DNA from: Methylotenera sp.
Lineage (GTDB): Bacteria > Pseudomonadota > Gammaproteobacteria > Burkholderiales > Methylophilaceae
DNA: 58,216 bases
Direction: 5' to 3'
NCBI GenBank assembly: GCA_028688575.1
Contig: JAQTXW010000006.1
Coordinates: 1-58,216, forward strand
Part shown: piece by piece, positions 17,867-26,557 of the stretch
How positions within the stretch are numbered: the stretch's first letter is position 1
Layout: every line of letters begins with the position of its first letter
Made by a program: the position numbers and the translations under genes
Notes under the pieces: model-generated
What the model was told of the DNA's origin: nothing
The model's database searches: none
What the model saw: the letters and a program-made list of their open reading frames with translations, nothing else

Positions 17867-19930
17867 TTACTCAGCATATTTTTTCATAAGCATACGCTGA
17901 GCGCTATGATGAATTTCGTGTGGTTTGGATTTAACTGTCGCACTCAATACATAATGGCCATCGTTTGTGAGTAGCCATGCATCATGAGTATCCTGCAAAT
18001 ACATTTCAAAACACTCATGCAAAATACGTGCACGATGGTCTGCATCTGTGATTGGCCAGGCGATCTCAACACGTCGCATCATGTTACGATTCATCCAGTC
18101 AGCGCTGGATAACCACATATTCTCTACGTCCCCTACTTTAAAGTAAAACACACGAGAATGCTCCAGCAGCTGCCCGATGATAGAACGCACACGAATTCGC
18201 CCATCCAGCCCTTCAGTATCAACAGGCAAAATACAAGCCCCGCGTAAAATCAGGTCTATCTCCACCCCTGCCCGCCCTGCTTTAATAAGCGCATGCACTA
18301 AAGCCTCATCAGTCAGCGCATTCATCTTAAGCATGACTTGTGCGGGCTTTCCTGCTTTGGCTGCAGTCTCGGCTGCGCCGATTCTGGCTAGCATCTGTTT
18401 ATGCAGATTAAATGGCGCAACCAGTAGTTTTTGCATACGTGGCAATTTTACCTGGCTGGCAATATGCCTAAACAAATACTCCATGTCCTGCGTAATTTTG
18501 TCATCCGCGGTTAACATGCTGATATCGGTATATAAACGGGCTGTTCTTGGATTGTAATTTCCCGTCGATACGTGACCATAGTACTTGAGTCCAGCACCTT
18601 CACGCCGCATCACCAATAACATTTTGGCATGTGTTTTGAGGCCGACAATGCCATAAACCACTTGCGCACCTACGGATTCCAAATCCTCGGCCCAGTTAAT
18701 ATTGGCTTCTTCATCAAAGCGCGCTTTAAGCTCCACTACAGCCAGCACCTCTTTACCACGACGCACTGCTTCCTGCAGCAATTTAAGCATACGTGGGTCA
18801 GAGCCTGTACGGTAAATAGTTTGCTGAATCGACAGCACATCTGGGTCATGCACAGCTTCACGTAAAAACTCAATGACCGATTCAAAACTTTCATACGGCT
18901 GATGAATAAGCACATCTTTTTGCTTCAGCTGCGTAAAAAAAGATTGATTCGGCATGAGCTGCTGGCTTACTTTAGGCTCATAGGGTACAAATTTGAGATG
19001 ACTGCCTTCTGCCATGTCTGCTAATCGCATCAAGCGCCCCAAATTAACCAGACCATTCACGCGATATAGCGATTCGTTAGGTAAATCAAACTGTTTTAAC
19101 AAAAAATTTGCCAATTTTTCATCACAACCATGCGAAACTTCCAAGCGCACCGCATCACCAAAGTTTCGCTGTACCAGCCCCTGCCGCAACGCGGTGCGGA
19201 GGTTTTTTACATCATCTTCATCCACGGCAAGATCTGAATGACGCGTGACTCTGAATTGAGAAAAGTTCAGCACTTCACGTCCAGCAAATAAACTATCCAA
19301 ATGCGCGCGAATTACACTGGATAAAGACACAAACTTCTGCTGCCTATTGCTCAAATGCTTAGGGAGTTTAATCAATCTCGGCAACGCACGTGGCACCCTT
19401 AGTATGGCAATATTGTTATTGCGTCCAAAAGCATCCACCCCACCAAGAGAAACAATAAAGTTCAATGACTTATTAGCCACTTGTGGAAATGGGTGTGAAG
19501 GATCCAAAGCAATCGGCACCAGCAAAGGACGCACATCAGATTCAAAATAGCGTGCAACCCAACGCCTCTGCTCTGCATTACGATCCCCATGCGAAACCAA
19601 GTGTACACCCTGTTCAGTCAAGGCAGGCATCAGCTCAGCATTAAAAATATCGTATTGTTTGTTTACCAGTGCATGTGCGGCATTAGAAATCGCTCGGTAG
19701 CTTTCCACGTTCACATCAGTCTGCTGCTCATCTGTGCGCATCGCATCAACGTGTGGCGCGGCACGCACTTCAAAAAACTCATCCAGATTTGATGAAACAA
19801 TACAGAGAAAGCGCAGTCTTTCCAAGAGCGGATAATCTGGATTTTGGGCAAGGCTCAAAACGCGCTCGTTAAACGCCAAAATACTGATATCACGGTTAAG
19901 TAATTTGATAGATGAATGAGTAGGTCGCAT
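17867..19930 (-). CDS. ppk1: Polyphosphate kinase 1
   Basis: PPK1 makes inorganic polyphosphate reversibly from ATP. The 687-residue length and order are normal: N-terminal helical domain (NRDISILAFNERVLSLAQN), head domain, and two C-terminal phospholipase-D-like domains. The autophosphorylated histidine is in VGLKTHAKMLLVM, and the second conserved histidine in LEHSRVFYFKVGD. ATG 19930 is followed directly by the conserved start. Three PhoB half-sites and a TATTAT -10 candidate lie upstream, so induction by phosphate starvation is likely. SixA follows in the same unit; ppx is elsewhere in the window. Confidence 0.97.
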   Translation of the reverse strand: MRPTHSSIKLLNRDISILAFNERVLSLAQNPDYPLLERLRFLCIVSSNLDEFFEVRAAPHVDAMRTDEQQTDVNVESYRAISNAAHALVNKQYDIFNAELMPALTEQGVHLVSHGDRNAEQRRWVARYFESDVRPLLVPIALDPSHPFPQVANKSLNFIVSLGGVDAFGRNNNIAILRVPRALPRLIKLPKHLSNRQQKFVSLSSVIRAHLDSLFAGREVLNFSQFRVTRHSDLAVDEDDVKNLRTALRQGLVQRNFGDAVRLEVSHGCDEKLANFLLKQFDLPNESLYRVNGLVNLGRLMRLADMAEGSHLKFVPYEPKVSQQLMPNQSFFTQLKQKDVLIHQPYESFESVIEFLREAVHDPDVLSIQQTIYRTGSDPRMLKLLQEAVRRGKEVLAVVELKARFDEEANINWAEDLESVGAQVVYGIVGLKTHAKMLLVMRREGAGLKYYGHVSTGNYNPRTARLYTDISMLTADDKITQDMEYLFRHIASQVKLPRMQKLLVAPFNLHKQMLARIGAAETAAKAGKPAQVMLKMNALTDEALVHALIKAGRAGVEIDLILRGACILPVDTEGLDGRIRVRSIIGQLLEHSRVFYFKVGDVENMWLSSADWMNRNMMRRVEIAWPITDADHRARILHECFEMYLQDTHDAWLLTNDGHYVLSATVKSKPHEIHHSAQRMLMKKYAE

Positions 19931-19956
19931 AATAATTTCAGTGAATCAACCTTAAA

Positions 19957-20000
19957 ATAATAACGGTTAATCATGACATTTTTATGACACGCCGTTGACA
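19957..20000 (-). promoter_or_regulatory. PhoB-dependent promoter of ppk (three Pho half-sites)
   Basis: On plus, TGACA occurs at 19974-19978, 19985-19989 and 19996-20000, exactly 11 bp apart. On the minus strand the core is GTGTCAT-AAAA-ATGTCAT (19973-19990), close to the Pho box. TATTAT at 19962-19957 lies 10 nt past it, where the -10 element of a PhoB-activated promoter is expected. Confidence 0.8.
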
Positions 20001-20085
20001 TGGTACATCACAAGCCAGCGTATCATATAACAAGCTCATCAAGCTAGGCAGCACACCTGCAGCTGCACATCAGGCCCATCGAGGA

Positions 20086-20859
20086 CTATTTAAGCAGTTG
20101 ATTTAATGCAACTTGTGCGGCCAGCATACCAAATGTTGCAGTCACACTCACTGCTGAGCCGTAGCCAGCACAATTTAAACCCGAAACACTGCGCTCTATA
20201 TCACACGACGCCGCCACGGGCTTTGTGACTGGCTCATCAGAACAAACACAACGGATGCCAAATTTGGGTGATTTTTTTGGCAGATTACTGCCTTGAGGAA
20301 AGGCGTACTCTTTACGCAGCACGTTACGCACCTTGGCAAGCAGCTTATCACCGTGCACCTGTGCCAAATCCGCCACTTGAATGCGTGTAGGGTCTAACCT
20401 TCCTCCTGCGCCACCAGATACAACAATAGGCACATCCGCCCGTTTGCAAAAATTAATCAGCGCAACCTTCGCCTTTGCATCATCCACGCAATCAATGAGG
20501 CTATCAAAACTAAAATTTAATAACTGTTCAATATTCTCTGGCGTAATGAAATCTTCAATCTGGCGCACCTGACAGCCTGGATTAATGGCCAGAATGCGCT
20601 CACACATTGCAGTGACTTTAGGCTTGCCGATATTACCATCAACTGCAGGTAGCTGACGATTGAAATTGGACTCCGCAATATTATCCAAATCAATCAATGT
20701 AATATTACCCACTGCATTACGCGCCAACACCTCTGCCGCCCAGGAGCCTACCCCACCGATGCCAACCACCACTATATGCAGCGCAGTGAGCTTGGCCAGC
20801 CCGACATCACCATAGAGCCTGCGCACCCCGCCAAACCTGCGTTCAAAATCCATTTTCAT
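20086..20859 (-). CDS. tcdA: tRNA threonylcarbamoyladenosine dehydratase
   Basis: TcdA (CsdL/YgdL) cyclises t6A at tRNA position 37 to ct6A using ATP. This 257-residue E1-like enzyme has the nucleotide motif VVGIGGVGSWAAEVLARNAV, the TLIDLDNIAESNFNRQ segment, and the DCVDDAKAKVALINFC active-site region. The start codon overlaps the acpS stop by one base (TAATG), so translation is coupled to acpS. It is the last gene of the leftward block and its tail abuts the ppk upstream region. The MoeB/ThiF alternative is unlikely given the FGGVRRLYGDVG start typical of TcdA. Confidence 0.93.
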   Translation of the reverse strand: MKMDFERRFGGVRRLYGDVGLAKLTALHIVVVGIGGVGSWAAEVLARNAVGNITLIDLDNIAESNFNRQLPAVDGNIGKPKVTAMCERILAINPGCQVRQIEDFITPENIEQLLNFSFDSLIDCVDDAKAKVALINFCKRADVPIVVSGGAGGRLDPTRIQVADLAQVHGDKLLAKVRNVLRKEYAFPQGSNLPKKSPKFGIRCVCSDEPVTKPVAASCDIERSVSGLNCAGYGSAVSVTATFGMLAAQVALNQLLK

Positions 20860-21236
20860 TAGATTTCCAGCACAACAAACGCCGCTGCGAGGTTTTTTTC
20901 ATCACTGATGCTTAGATGCATTTGCTGAATACTTTTGGCCTCCAAAAAAGCTTGCAATTCTGGAGCCAACACCAGCAAGGGTTTGCCTAAGGCATCATGT
21001 GAAACTGCAATATTCTGAAATGTGGCAGGCGCGCGCAAGCCTGTGCCCAGCGCCTTGGAAAAAGCCTCTTTAGCAGCAAAGCGTTTAGCTAAAAACCGCG
21101 CCTTGATTTGTGATTTTTGATAACTTGCAAGCTCACTCTCTGCCAGCACACGTTTGGCAAAGGCATCACCGAATTCAGCAATAGAGGCATCAATACGCGC
21201 CACCTCCACAATATCTGTTCCTATTCCAAAAATCAT
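20859..21236 (-). CDS. acpS: Holo-[acyl-carrier-protein] synthase
   Basis: AcpS transfers 4'-phosphopantetheine from CoA to apo-ACP. Its 125 residues carry the Mg-binding aspartate in FGIGTDIVEVARI and the RFAAKEAFSKALGTG motif with the second ligand glutamate. It sits 10 bp after pdxJ, the common order in proteobacteria, and overlaps tcdA by one base. Confidence 0.96.
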   Translation of the reverse strand: MIFGIGTDIVEVARIDASIAEFGDAFAKRVLAESELASYQKSQIKARFLAKRFAAKEAFSKALGTGLRAPATFQNIAVSHDALGKPLLVLAPELQAFLEAKSIQQMHLSISDEKNLAAAFVVLEI

Positions 21237-21246
21237 GTTGGCAAGC

Positions 21247-21975
21247 TTACCTTGGAGCGTAATTCTTAATTAAGTTTTTCATCTCGCGTACAGCATTATC
21301 CCAGCCCACAAACAGCGCGTGTGCAACAATCGCGTGGCCGATATTAAGCTCTTCAAACCCGTGCAGTTTAGCCACAAGGTGCGTATTATGGTAGTGCAAG
21401 CCATGGCCCGCATTGACAATCAATCTGGCATCCTTGGCATGATGCAGCGCCTGCTCAATACGCACGAGTTCCTCTGTTTGCATTGCATCTGTTTCGGCGT
21501 CGGCAAAGGTGCCCGTATGCAATTCAATCACTGGCGCACCCGTTTTAACTGCGGCATCAATCTGCGCCAACTCAGGCGCTATGAACAGTGATACACGAAT
21601 CCCCGCATCACTCAATTTTCTAACAGCATGCTGCACTTTATCAAACTGTCCGACCACATCCAAACCACCCTCGGTGGTTCGCTCTTCGCGCCGCTCAGGC
21701 ACCAGACAGACATCTTGCGGGGCTACTTTGATTGCAATATCCAGCATTTCCTCAGTAATAGCACATTCCAGATTCATCTTGGTTTGTAGCAAGGGACGCA
21801 AGGCAAAGATATCGGCATCCTGCATATGGCGGCGATCTTCGCGTAAATGCAGGGTAATACTATCTGCCCCGGATTGCTCCGCACGCAACGCCGCCTGCAC
21901 CACGCTTGGATATTTGGTCCCACGTGCCTGACGGATGGTTGCCACATGGTCGATATTGACGCCTAATTTAATCAT
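21247..21975 (-). CDS. pdxJ: Pyridoxine 5'-phosphate synthase
   Basis: PdxJ condenses 1-deoxyxylulose 5-phosphate with 3-amino-2-oxopropyl phosphate to pyridoxine 5'-phosphate. The 242 residues form a TIM barrel with [17 protein letters not shown] at the start, [12 protein letters not shown], the catalytic ECAITEEML, and the AGHGLHYHN loop. It lies in the conserved recO-pdxJ-acpS order, 59 bp from recO. Confidence 0.97.
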   Translation of the reverse strand: MIKLGVNIDHVATIRQARGTKYPSVVQAALRAEQSGADSITLHLREDRRHMQDADIFALRPLLQTKMNLECAITEEMLDIAIKVAPQDVCLVPERREERTTEGGLDVVGQFDKVQHAVRKLSDAGIRVSLFIAPELAQIDAAVKTGAPVIELHTGTFADAETDAMQTEELVRIEQALHHAKDARLIVNAGHGLHYHNTHLVAKLHGFEELNIGHAIVAHALFVGWDNAVREMKNLIKNYAPR

Positions 21976-22034
21976 GCTTTACTCTCAAATAATTTAGCCA
22001 CTGGTAAACGTGGATTAGCACTAACAAAAAAAAT

Positions 22035-22766
22035 CTATAGTCCCTGTAAATCTATCAACAACTGTCTGGTATGCAAAGGCCTGTCGCCTAAGTAATAAGC
22101 CAGCAAATAACGCATTAGCTGCTTGCTCTGCTGCTGTGTCTGCATATCATGATAGTTATCATTTTCCATATCAATCAAGGTCTTGCCTAACAACTGCACA
22201 CCGTTATCATAGCCCCCGACCTTACCATTGATTTTATAGGCCCCATGCTCCGCCTCGTAGCGATAAGCCTGATCTGCAATCACAGTCTGTGCATTCACAT
22301 CAGTCGTCAGTGGAATTGCATAGCCCAGCTCCTGCAGGAACTTGAGCTCAAAACGCCGCAAGGTCACTGCCAGATCCGCACCGCTCGTTAAATCTCTAAG
22401 CGTGTCAGCATAATATTCAAACAGTGCCTCATGTGCATCTTCGCGCGGCAGCAGCCGTAACAAAAGCTCGTTAAGATAAAAACCGCACATCAGCGCTTCG
22501 CCTTGAAGCAACAGCAAACCCCCTGCCCATTCCAAACTATGCAAGGTTTTAAGTTCCTGCTTGCCTGACCATGTGGCCAACATAGGCTGAAAAGCCTGTA
22601 GCATGCCGCGCATGGCAGAGCGTGGCCGTCTTGCGCCTTTGGCCGTGGTCGCTACACGCCCAAGGTTACGTGCAAACAACTCCACCACAAGACTGGTTTC
22701 TTTGAAGGGGTAAGTATGCAGCACATAGACGGGCTGATTGTCTTGTCGATGATTGGCAATGGCCAC
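22035..22766 (-). CDS. recO: DNA repair protein RecO
   Basis: RecO helps load RecA onto SSB-coated single strands with RecR/RecF. The 243-residue protein opens with the OB-fold region (YVLHTYPFKETSLVVELFAR, VATTAKGARRPRSAMRG) and continues with the helical C-terminal domain. In most betaproteobacteria it directly follows era; here a caspase-like gene of 810 bp separates them. Confidence 0.94.
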   Translation of the reverse strand: MAIANHRQDNQPVYVLHTYPFKETSLVVELFARNLGRVATTAKGARRPRSAMRGMLQAFQPMLATWSGKQELKTLHSLEWAGGLLLLQGEALMCGFYLNELLLRLLPREDAHEALFEYYADTLRDLTSGADLAVTLRRFELKFLQELGYAIPLTTDVNAQTVIADQAYRYEAEHGAYKINGKVGGYDNGVQLLGKTLIDMENDNYHDMQTQQQSKQLMRYLLAYYLGDRPLHTRQLLIDLQGL

Positions 22767-22826
22767 GATTTACCAGCCCTGAGCATGCATAAGTAAGATA
22801 GCTAAAAAACAAACACGCAATTTAGC

Positions 22827-23636
22827 TCACCCCAACTCTGTTCCCTGAGAGGATTGATCGCTCAACCCTGAATTTAACGGATACTGATTTAAATGCTCTG
22901 CAATTCTCTGCTGATAAATAGCTTGCTGGTGTGCGGGCAAAGTGGCCACAAATTGCGCCATCTGCACAACAGCATCCCCCTCATTTTTGTTCAACTCACT
23001 CGTAAGGCCCGACCAAAAGCTTCTTTGCTTTTCGTTTTGTGGGCTAAAAGCTTCAAATTTTCCTTCACCTTCTAGTTGCAGATAGGTTTTTTCGCCATCT
23101 GGCGTTACCACCACCTTGTTGTAGGGGGATGAATACACCGTGCGACCTTTAAGCAAATCCTCCACACCAAAGGCTTGCGTCACCTCAGGATCCACCTGCT
23201 TGATCTCTTCAGCAATAATCCAGCCGCCAAAATAGGTAAGCCCAGCGTGTTGTTCTGTACCAACCGCCGACAAGCCTACTATATTCGCATTAGGCGCGGT
23301 GACTTTTGCTTCCAGCGCGTTTGAGAGTGCTTGCGCATATGAAGCATCACCCCACTTGCCTGCATTGCAGGCAAATAAGGTAACTTCCTGCCCCGCCTGA
23401 TAATGCGGGTCGTCTTTAATCATGCTAGCCAGATCATGCGGTGACACTTTAGAACAGCCACCATCTGCACAGTCTGCACGGCTATACAAAAAAAGCTCAC
23501 CTTTGTTTTGCGGACCATGGGCAAGCACAGTGTAAGCATTGCCATGGTTAGCATAAGGGGCATTCTTTGCAAAATCATCACTGGGTACTACGATACTTAA
23601 ATCTGCCCCATGCGCATGTGCTTGATTCTCAGCCAT
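22827..23636 (-). CDS. Caspase-like (clan CD-type) protein of unknown role
   Basis: I do not recognise a named family with certainty. Residues ~33-125 show the arrangement of clan CD cysteine peptidases: a hydrophobic strand ending in histidine (AYTVLAHG, H40), then a strand ending in cysteine (EVTLFACNAG, C90), with SPHDLASMIKDDPHY between and AQALSNALEAKVTAPN after it. Similar domains occur in secreted effectors and polymorphic toxins. The start lacks a signal peptide. The C-terminal third is helical and polar. GGGAG lies about 8 nt before the ATG. The gene stands between era and recO, normally adjacent, so it is probably an insertion into a housekeeping operon. Catalytic activity is unproven. 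Confidence 0.6.
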   Translation of the reverse strand: MAENQAHAHGADLSIVVPSDDFAKNAPYANHGNAYTVLAHGPQNKGELFLYSRADCADGGCSKVSPHDLASMIKDDPHYQAGQEVTLFACNAGKWGDASYAQALSNALEAKVTAPNANIVGLSAVGTEQHAGLTYFGGWIIAEEIKQVDPEVTQAFGVEDLLKGRTVYSSPYNKVVVTPDGEKTYLQLEGEGKFEAFSPQNEKQRSFWSGLTSELNKNEGDAVVQMAQFVATLPAHQQAIYQQRIAEHLNQYPLNSGLSDQSSQGTELG

Positions 23637-23660
23637 GACCGTAACTCCCGCGATTTGCGC

Positions 23661-24578
23661 CTAGTAGCCTAAAGACTTGAGCGCACGCTCATCGTCTGCC
23701 CAGCCGCCTTTGACTTTTACCCAGGTTTCGAGATACACCTTGCCGCCAAATAATTTTTCCATGTCCTGACGCGCCTCAGTGGAAATCTGTTTCAACTTCT
23801 CACCGCCCTTGCCAATCAACATCGGCTTTTGGCTATCTTTATCTACAATAATGGCGCAGAAAATACGGCGCAGCTTACCTACCACTTCAAACTTTTCAAC
23901 TTCCACCGCCACTGAGTAAGGAATCTCATCGCCTAACAACCTGAAAATCTTCTCGCGCACCAGTTCCGCAGCTAAAAATCGTTCGTTTTTGTCCGTCAAC
24001 TCATCTTCAGAGTAAATTGCATCCTGTTCAGGCAGGTAGCTGCGGATTGACTTCAGCAACTCATCTAAATTAAGGCTTTTTTTGGCACTGACAGGCACAA
24101 TTTCGGCAAAAGGAAATTCCAGATCAAAATCTTGTATCAAAGGCAGCACATTGCCTTTATCGCCCATCAGGTCGAGTTTATTCACCACTAAAATGGTCGG
24201 TGTTTTTTCTGATAGCAGTTTCAGCACCTTACGGTCTGCGTCACCTAATTTCATGGGCTCAATGACAAACAGCACTACATCCACTTCCGTCAGCACTTGT
24301 GTGACAGTTTTATTCAAGCCCTTATTCAACGCATTGAGATGCTTTTGCTGAAAGCCTGGCGTATCAACAAAAATAAACTGCGTGTCATCTGTGGTATGAA
24401 TCCCCAGCAAACGATGGCGGGTAGTCTGAGCCTTACGTGAGGTAATTGCCAGTTTTAATCCCAGGATATGGTTGAGCAGCGTTGATTTTCCGACATTAGG
24501 GCGACCAACGATGGCAACCGTGCCACATTTAAACACACCCTGTTGGTGGGTCGTAGCGTCATTATCTTGATTTGTCAT
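23661..24578 (-). CDS. era: GTPase Era
   Basis: Era is an essential GTPase that binds 16S rRNA and helps 30S maturation. The 305 residues include G1 [10 protein letters not shown]2/G3 with RHRLLGI and DTPGFQQ, G4 NKLD and the C-terminal KH domain ([20 protein letters not shown]). The start overlaps the rnc stop by 4 bp (24575-24578), the usual coupled rnc-era arrangement. Confidence 0.97.
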   Translation of the reverse strand: MTNQDNDATTHQQGVFKCGTVAIVGRPNVGKSTLLNHILGLKLAITSRKAQTTRHRLLGIHTTDDTQFIFVDTPGFQQKHLNALNKGLNKTVTQVLTEVDVVLFVIEPMKLGDADRKVLKLLSEKTPTILVVNKLDLMGDKGNVLPLIQDFDLEFPFAEIVPVSAKKSLNLDELLKSIRSYLPEQDAIYSEDELTDKNERFLAAELVREKIFRLLGDEIPYSVAVEVEKFEVVGKLRRIFCAIIVDKDSQKPMLIGKGGEKLKQISTEARQDMEKLFGGKVYLETWVKVKGGWADDERALKSLGY

Positions 24579-25270
24579 TTTTTGGGTTTTCCAATGTGGA
24601 GTTTATCTAATGCCTCAAGCGCTAATTTGGCCGCTTCCTGTTCAGCAATGCGACGACTAGTGCCATCACCTGTTGTGCGTATATTAAGTTTCTCTATCAC
24701 ACAATCCACAACAAATTGCTGTGCGTGCGCTTCACCACTGGTATGCGTGATGAGATACTCAGGCACCATCATTTTCCTTGCCTGCAATCTTTCCTGTAAT
24801 AAAGATTTTGCATCCTTATCAATCGCTTTAGGGTCTATCGTTTCCAGCTTCTGCTGATACAAACCCAACACAAAAGCTTCTGCTGCCTCAAAGCCACTAT
24901 CAAGATAAACTGCGCCAATCATCGCCTCCAGCGCATCTGCCAGAATAGATGGCCTACGCCAGCCAGCACTTTTTAGCTCACCTTCACCCATGCGTAGCGC
25001 ATCGCCAAGATTAAGCGTGAGTGCGATTTCACTCAAGGTCGCCTCTTTCACCAGTTGCGCACGCAAGCGGCTCAAATCACCTTCAGCCAATCTGGGAAAA
25101 CGTTTGTAAAGTTGAGTAGCAATAATAAAATTGAGTGCACCATCCCCTAAAAACTCCAACCGCTCATTATTTTGTGCAGCATAACTTCGATGCGTGAGTG
25201 CCTGAAATAATAGTTGAGGGTCTTTAAAAGAATGGCTTAATCGTTTTAACAATGCTTGCTGAGTCATCAC
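24575..25270 (-). CDS. rnc: Ribonuclease III
   Basis: RNase III cuts double-stranded RNA, including rRNA precursors. The 231-residue protein has the nuclease signature [16 protein letters not shown], the [15 protein letters not shown] segment with the second acidic cluster, and a C-terminal dsRNA-binding domain ending in [15 protein letters not shown]. It lies between the DUF4845 gene and era. Confidence 0.97.
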   Translation of the reverse strand: MMTQQALLKRLSHSFKDPQLLFQALTHRSYAAQNNERLEFLGDGALNFIIATQLYKRFPRLAEGDLSRLRAQLVKEATLSEIALTLNLGDALRMGEGELKSAGWRRPSILADALEAMIGAVYLDSGFEAAEAFVLGLYQQKLETIDPKAIDKDAKSLLQERLQARKMMVPEYLITHTSGEAHAQQFVVDCVIEKLNIRTTGDGTSRRIAEQEAAKLALEALDKLHIGKPKK

Positions 25271-25320
25271 TAAGTCAATGGCCCTAGTATGGGAGTGTCA
25301 GGTATGGAAATAATGTCATA

Positions 25321-25710
25321 TTATTTACCATCGCTACGCGCTGAAAAATCAATAAGCACGCTCACATTGCCTATAATAGGTTTTACTATTTGATAGTCCA
25401 CAACAATCACAGGCTGCCCATCCACACCTTTTTCTATAACCAAATCAGAGCCTTTAACCGTGTCAATGTAAGCAATATTGGCGCGCCTATCAAAGGAGTC
25501 CTTGATTTCCTTGTTGGTCATATTGGCAAGCTGCTCCTGCCGCATCGCTAATAACACTTTTTTTACCGACATAAACTCTGTGTAGGCGGGTGTCATTTTC
25601 ATGACAATCATTGCAACAAACACGATAAGACCGCCAATAAAAAGCATGCCCAGCAATGTGGCACCTAATTGTTTTTTGGCGTTTTTCAACTCAACTGACT
25701 GATTGCGCAT
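25321..25710 (-). CDS. DUF4845 membrane-anchored protein
   Basis: A 129-residue protein with one N-terminal membrane helix (LGATLLGMLFIGGLIVFVAM) and a small extracytoplasmic domain (FMSVKKVLLAMRQEQ, then VIEKGVDGQPVIVVDYQIV). It occupies the conserved place between lepB and rnc in betaproteobacteria and gammaproteobacteria. Its function is unknown; the location suggests expression with signal peptidase. Confidence 0.88.
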   Translation of the reverse strand: MRNQSVELKNAKKQLGATLLGMLFIGGLIVFVAMIVMKMTPAYTEFMSVKKVLLAMRQEQLANMTNKEIKDSFDRRANIAYIDTVKGSDLVIEKGVDGQPVIVVDYQIVKPIIGNVSVLIDFSARSDGK

Positions 25711-25757
25711 GTGTACTCTCCATCGATAAATGAGATATAACGACTAATAGCTTTTAC

Positions 25758-26537
25758 TTAACGTATGCTGTTGCCTATTCTAGAACCTTGATCAAAATTC
25801 ATCCAGATAAAAAATGCCTTGCCCACTAAATTACGCTCAGGCACAAAACCCCAAACGCGACTATCTGAACTATTATCACGGTTATCTCCCATGGCAAGAT
25901 AATGACCTTCTGGCACGACGACTTCTTCGCCGTTGGCAAATCTTGCCCCAATTGCATCTGCATCATAACTGCCCACCACATCATGCACGAGGATGTCATG
26001 TTCAACCTGACCCAGCTTTTCTCGATATTGCTGCGCAACCATGACATTTAAACCAGACATCACATACTCGTAATCACCTAACATCACTCTAGGCACAGCT
26101 TTGCCATTAATTAGCAACTGCTTATCCTGATAGCTTACTTTATCACCTGGCAGGCCAATCACGCGCTTGATGTAATCAATCGATGGGTTAGGTGGATAAT
26201 GAAACACAAATACATCACCACGCTCTGGCTTGTTAATCTCCACAAAAGCATTATTTAAGATAGGCACCCGCAAGCCATAAGTGAATTTATTTACCAGGAT
26301 GAAATCCCCTGCAATAAGCGTTGGCATCATGGATGCGGATGGAATTTTAAACGGCTCTACAATAAAAGAGCGCACCAGAAAAACCACCAGAATCACTGGA
26401 AAAAAGCTTTTAGCATACTCCACCAGCATAGGCTCATCAGCGCCTGCGGGACGTTTTTTGCTTAACACCAAGCTATCGAACAGCCAGATCAAACCTGTGA
26501 CCAGCAGTATGACAATCATAAACAGTGCGAACATCAT
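25758..26537 (-). CDS. lepB: Signal peptidase I
   Basis: LepB cleaves signal peptides of exported proteins at the outer face of the inner membrane. The 259-residue protein has two N-terminal membrane segments, the catalytic serine in PSASMMPTL, the catalytic lysine in DYIKRVIGLPGDKV, and the conserved box GDNRDNSSDSR. It follows lepA by 20 bp, as in most proteobacteria. Confidence 0.97.
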   Translation of the reverse strand: MMFALFMIVILLVTGLIWLFDSLVLSKKRPAGADEPMLVEYAKSFFPVILVVFLVRSFIVEPFKIPSASMMPTLIAGDFILVNKFTYGLRVPILNNAFVEINKPERGDVFVFHYPPNPSIDYIKRVIGLPGDKVSYQDKQLLINGKAVPRVMLGDYEYVMSGLNVMVAQQYREKLGQVEHDILVHDVVGSYDADAIGARFANGEEVVVPEGHYLAMGDNRDNSSDSRVWGFVPERNLVGKAFFIWMNFDQGSRIGNSIR

Positions 26538-26557
26538 GCTATTGTTACCTTATCTTG

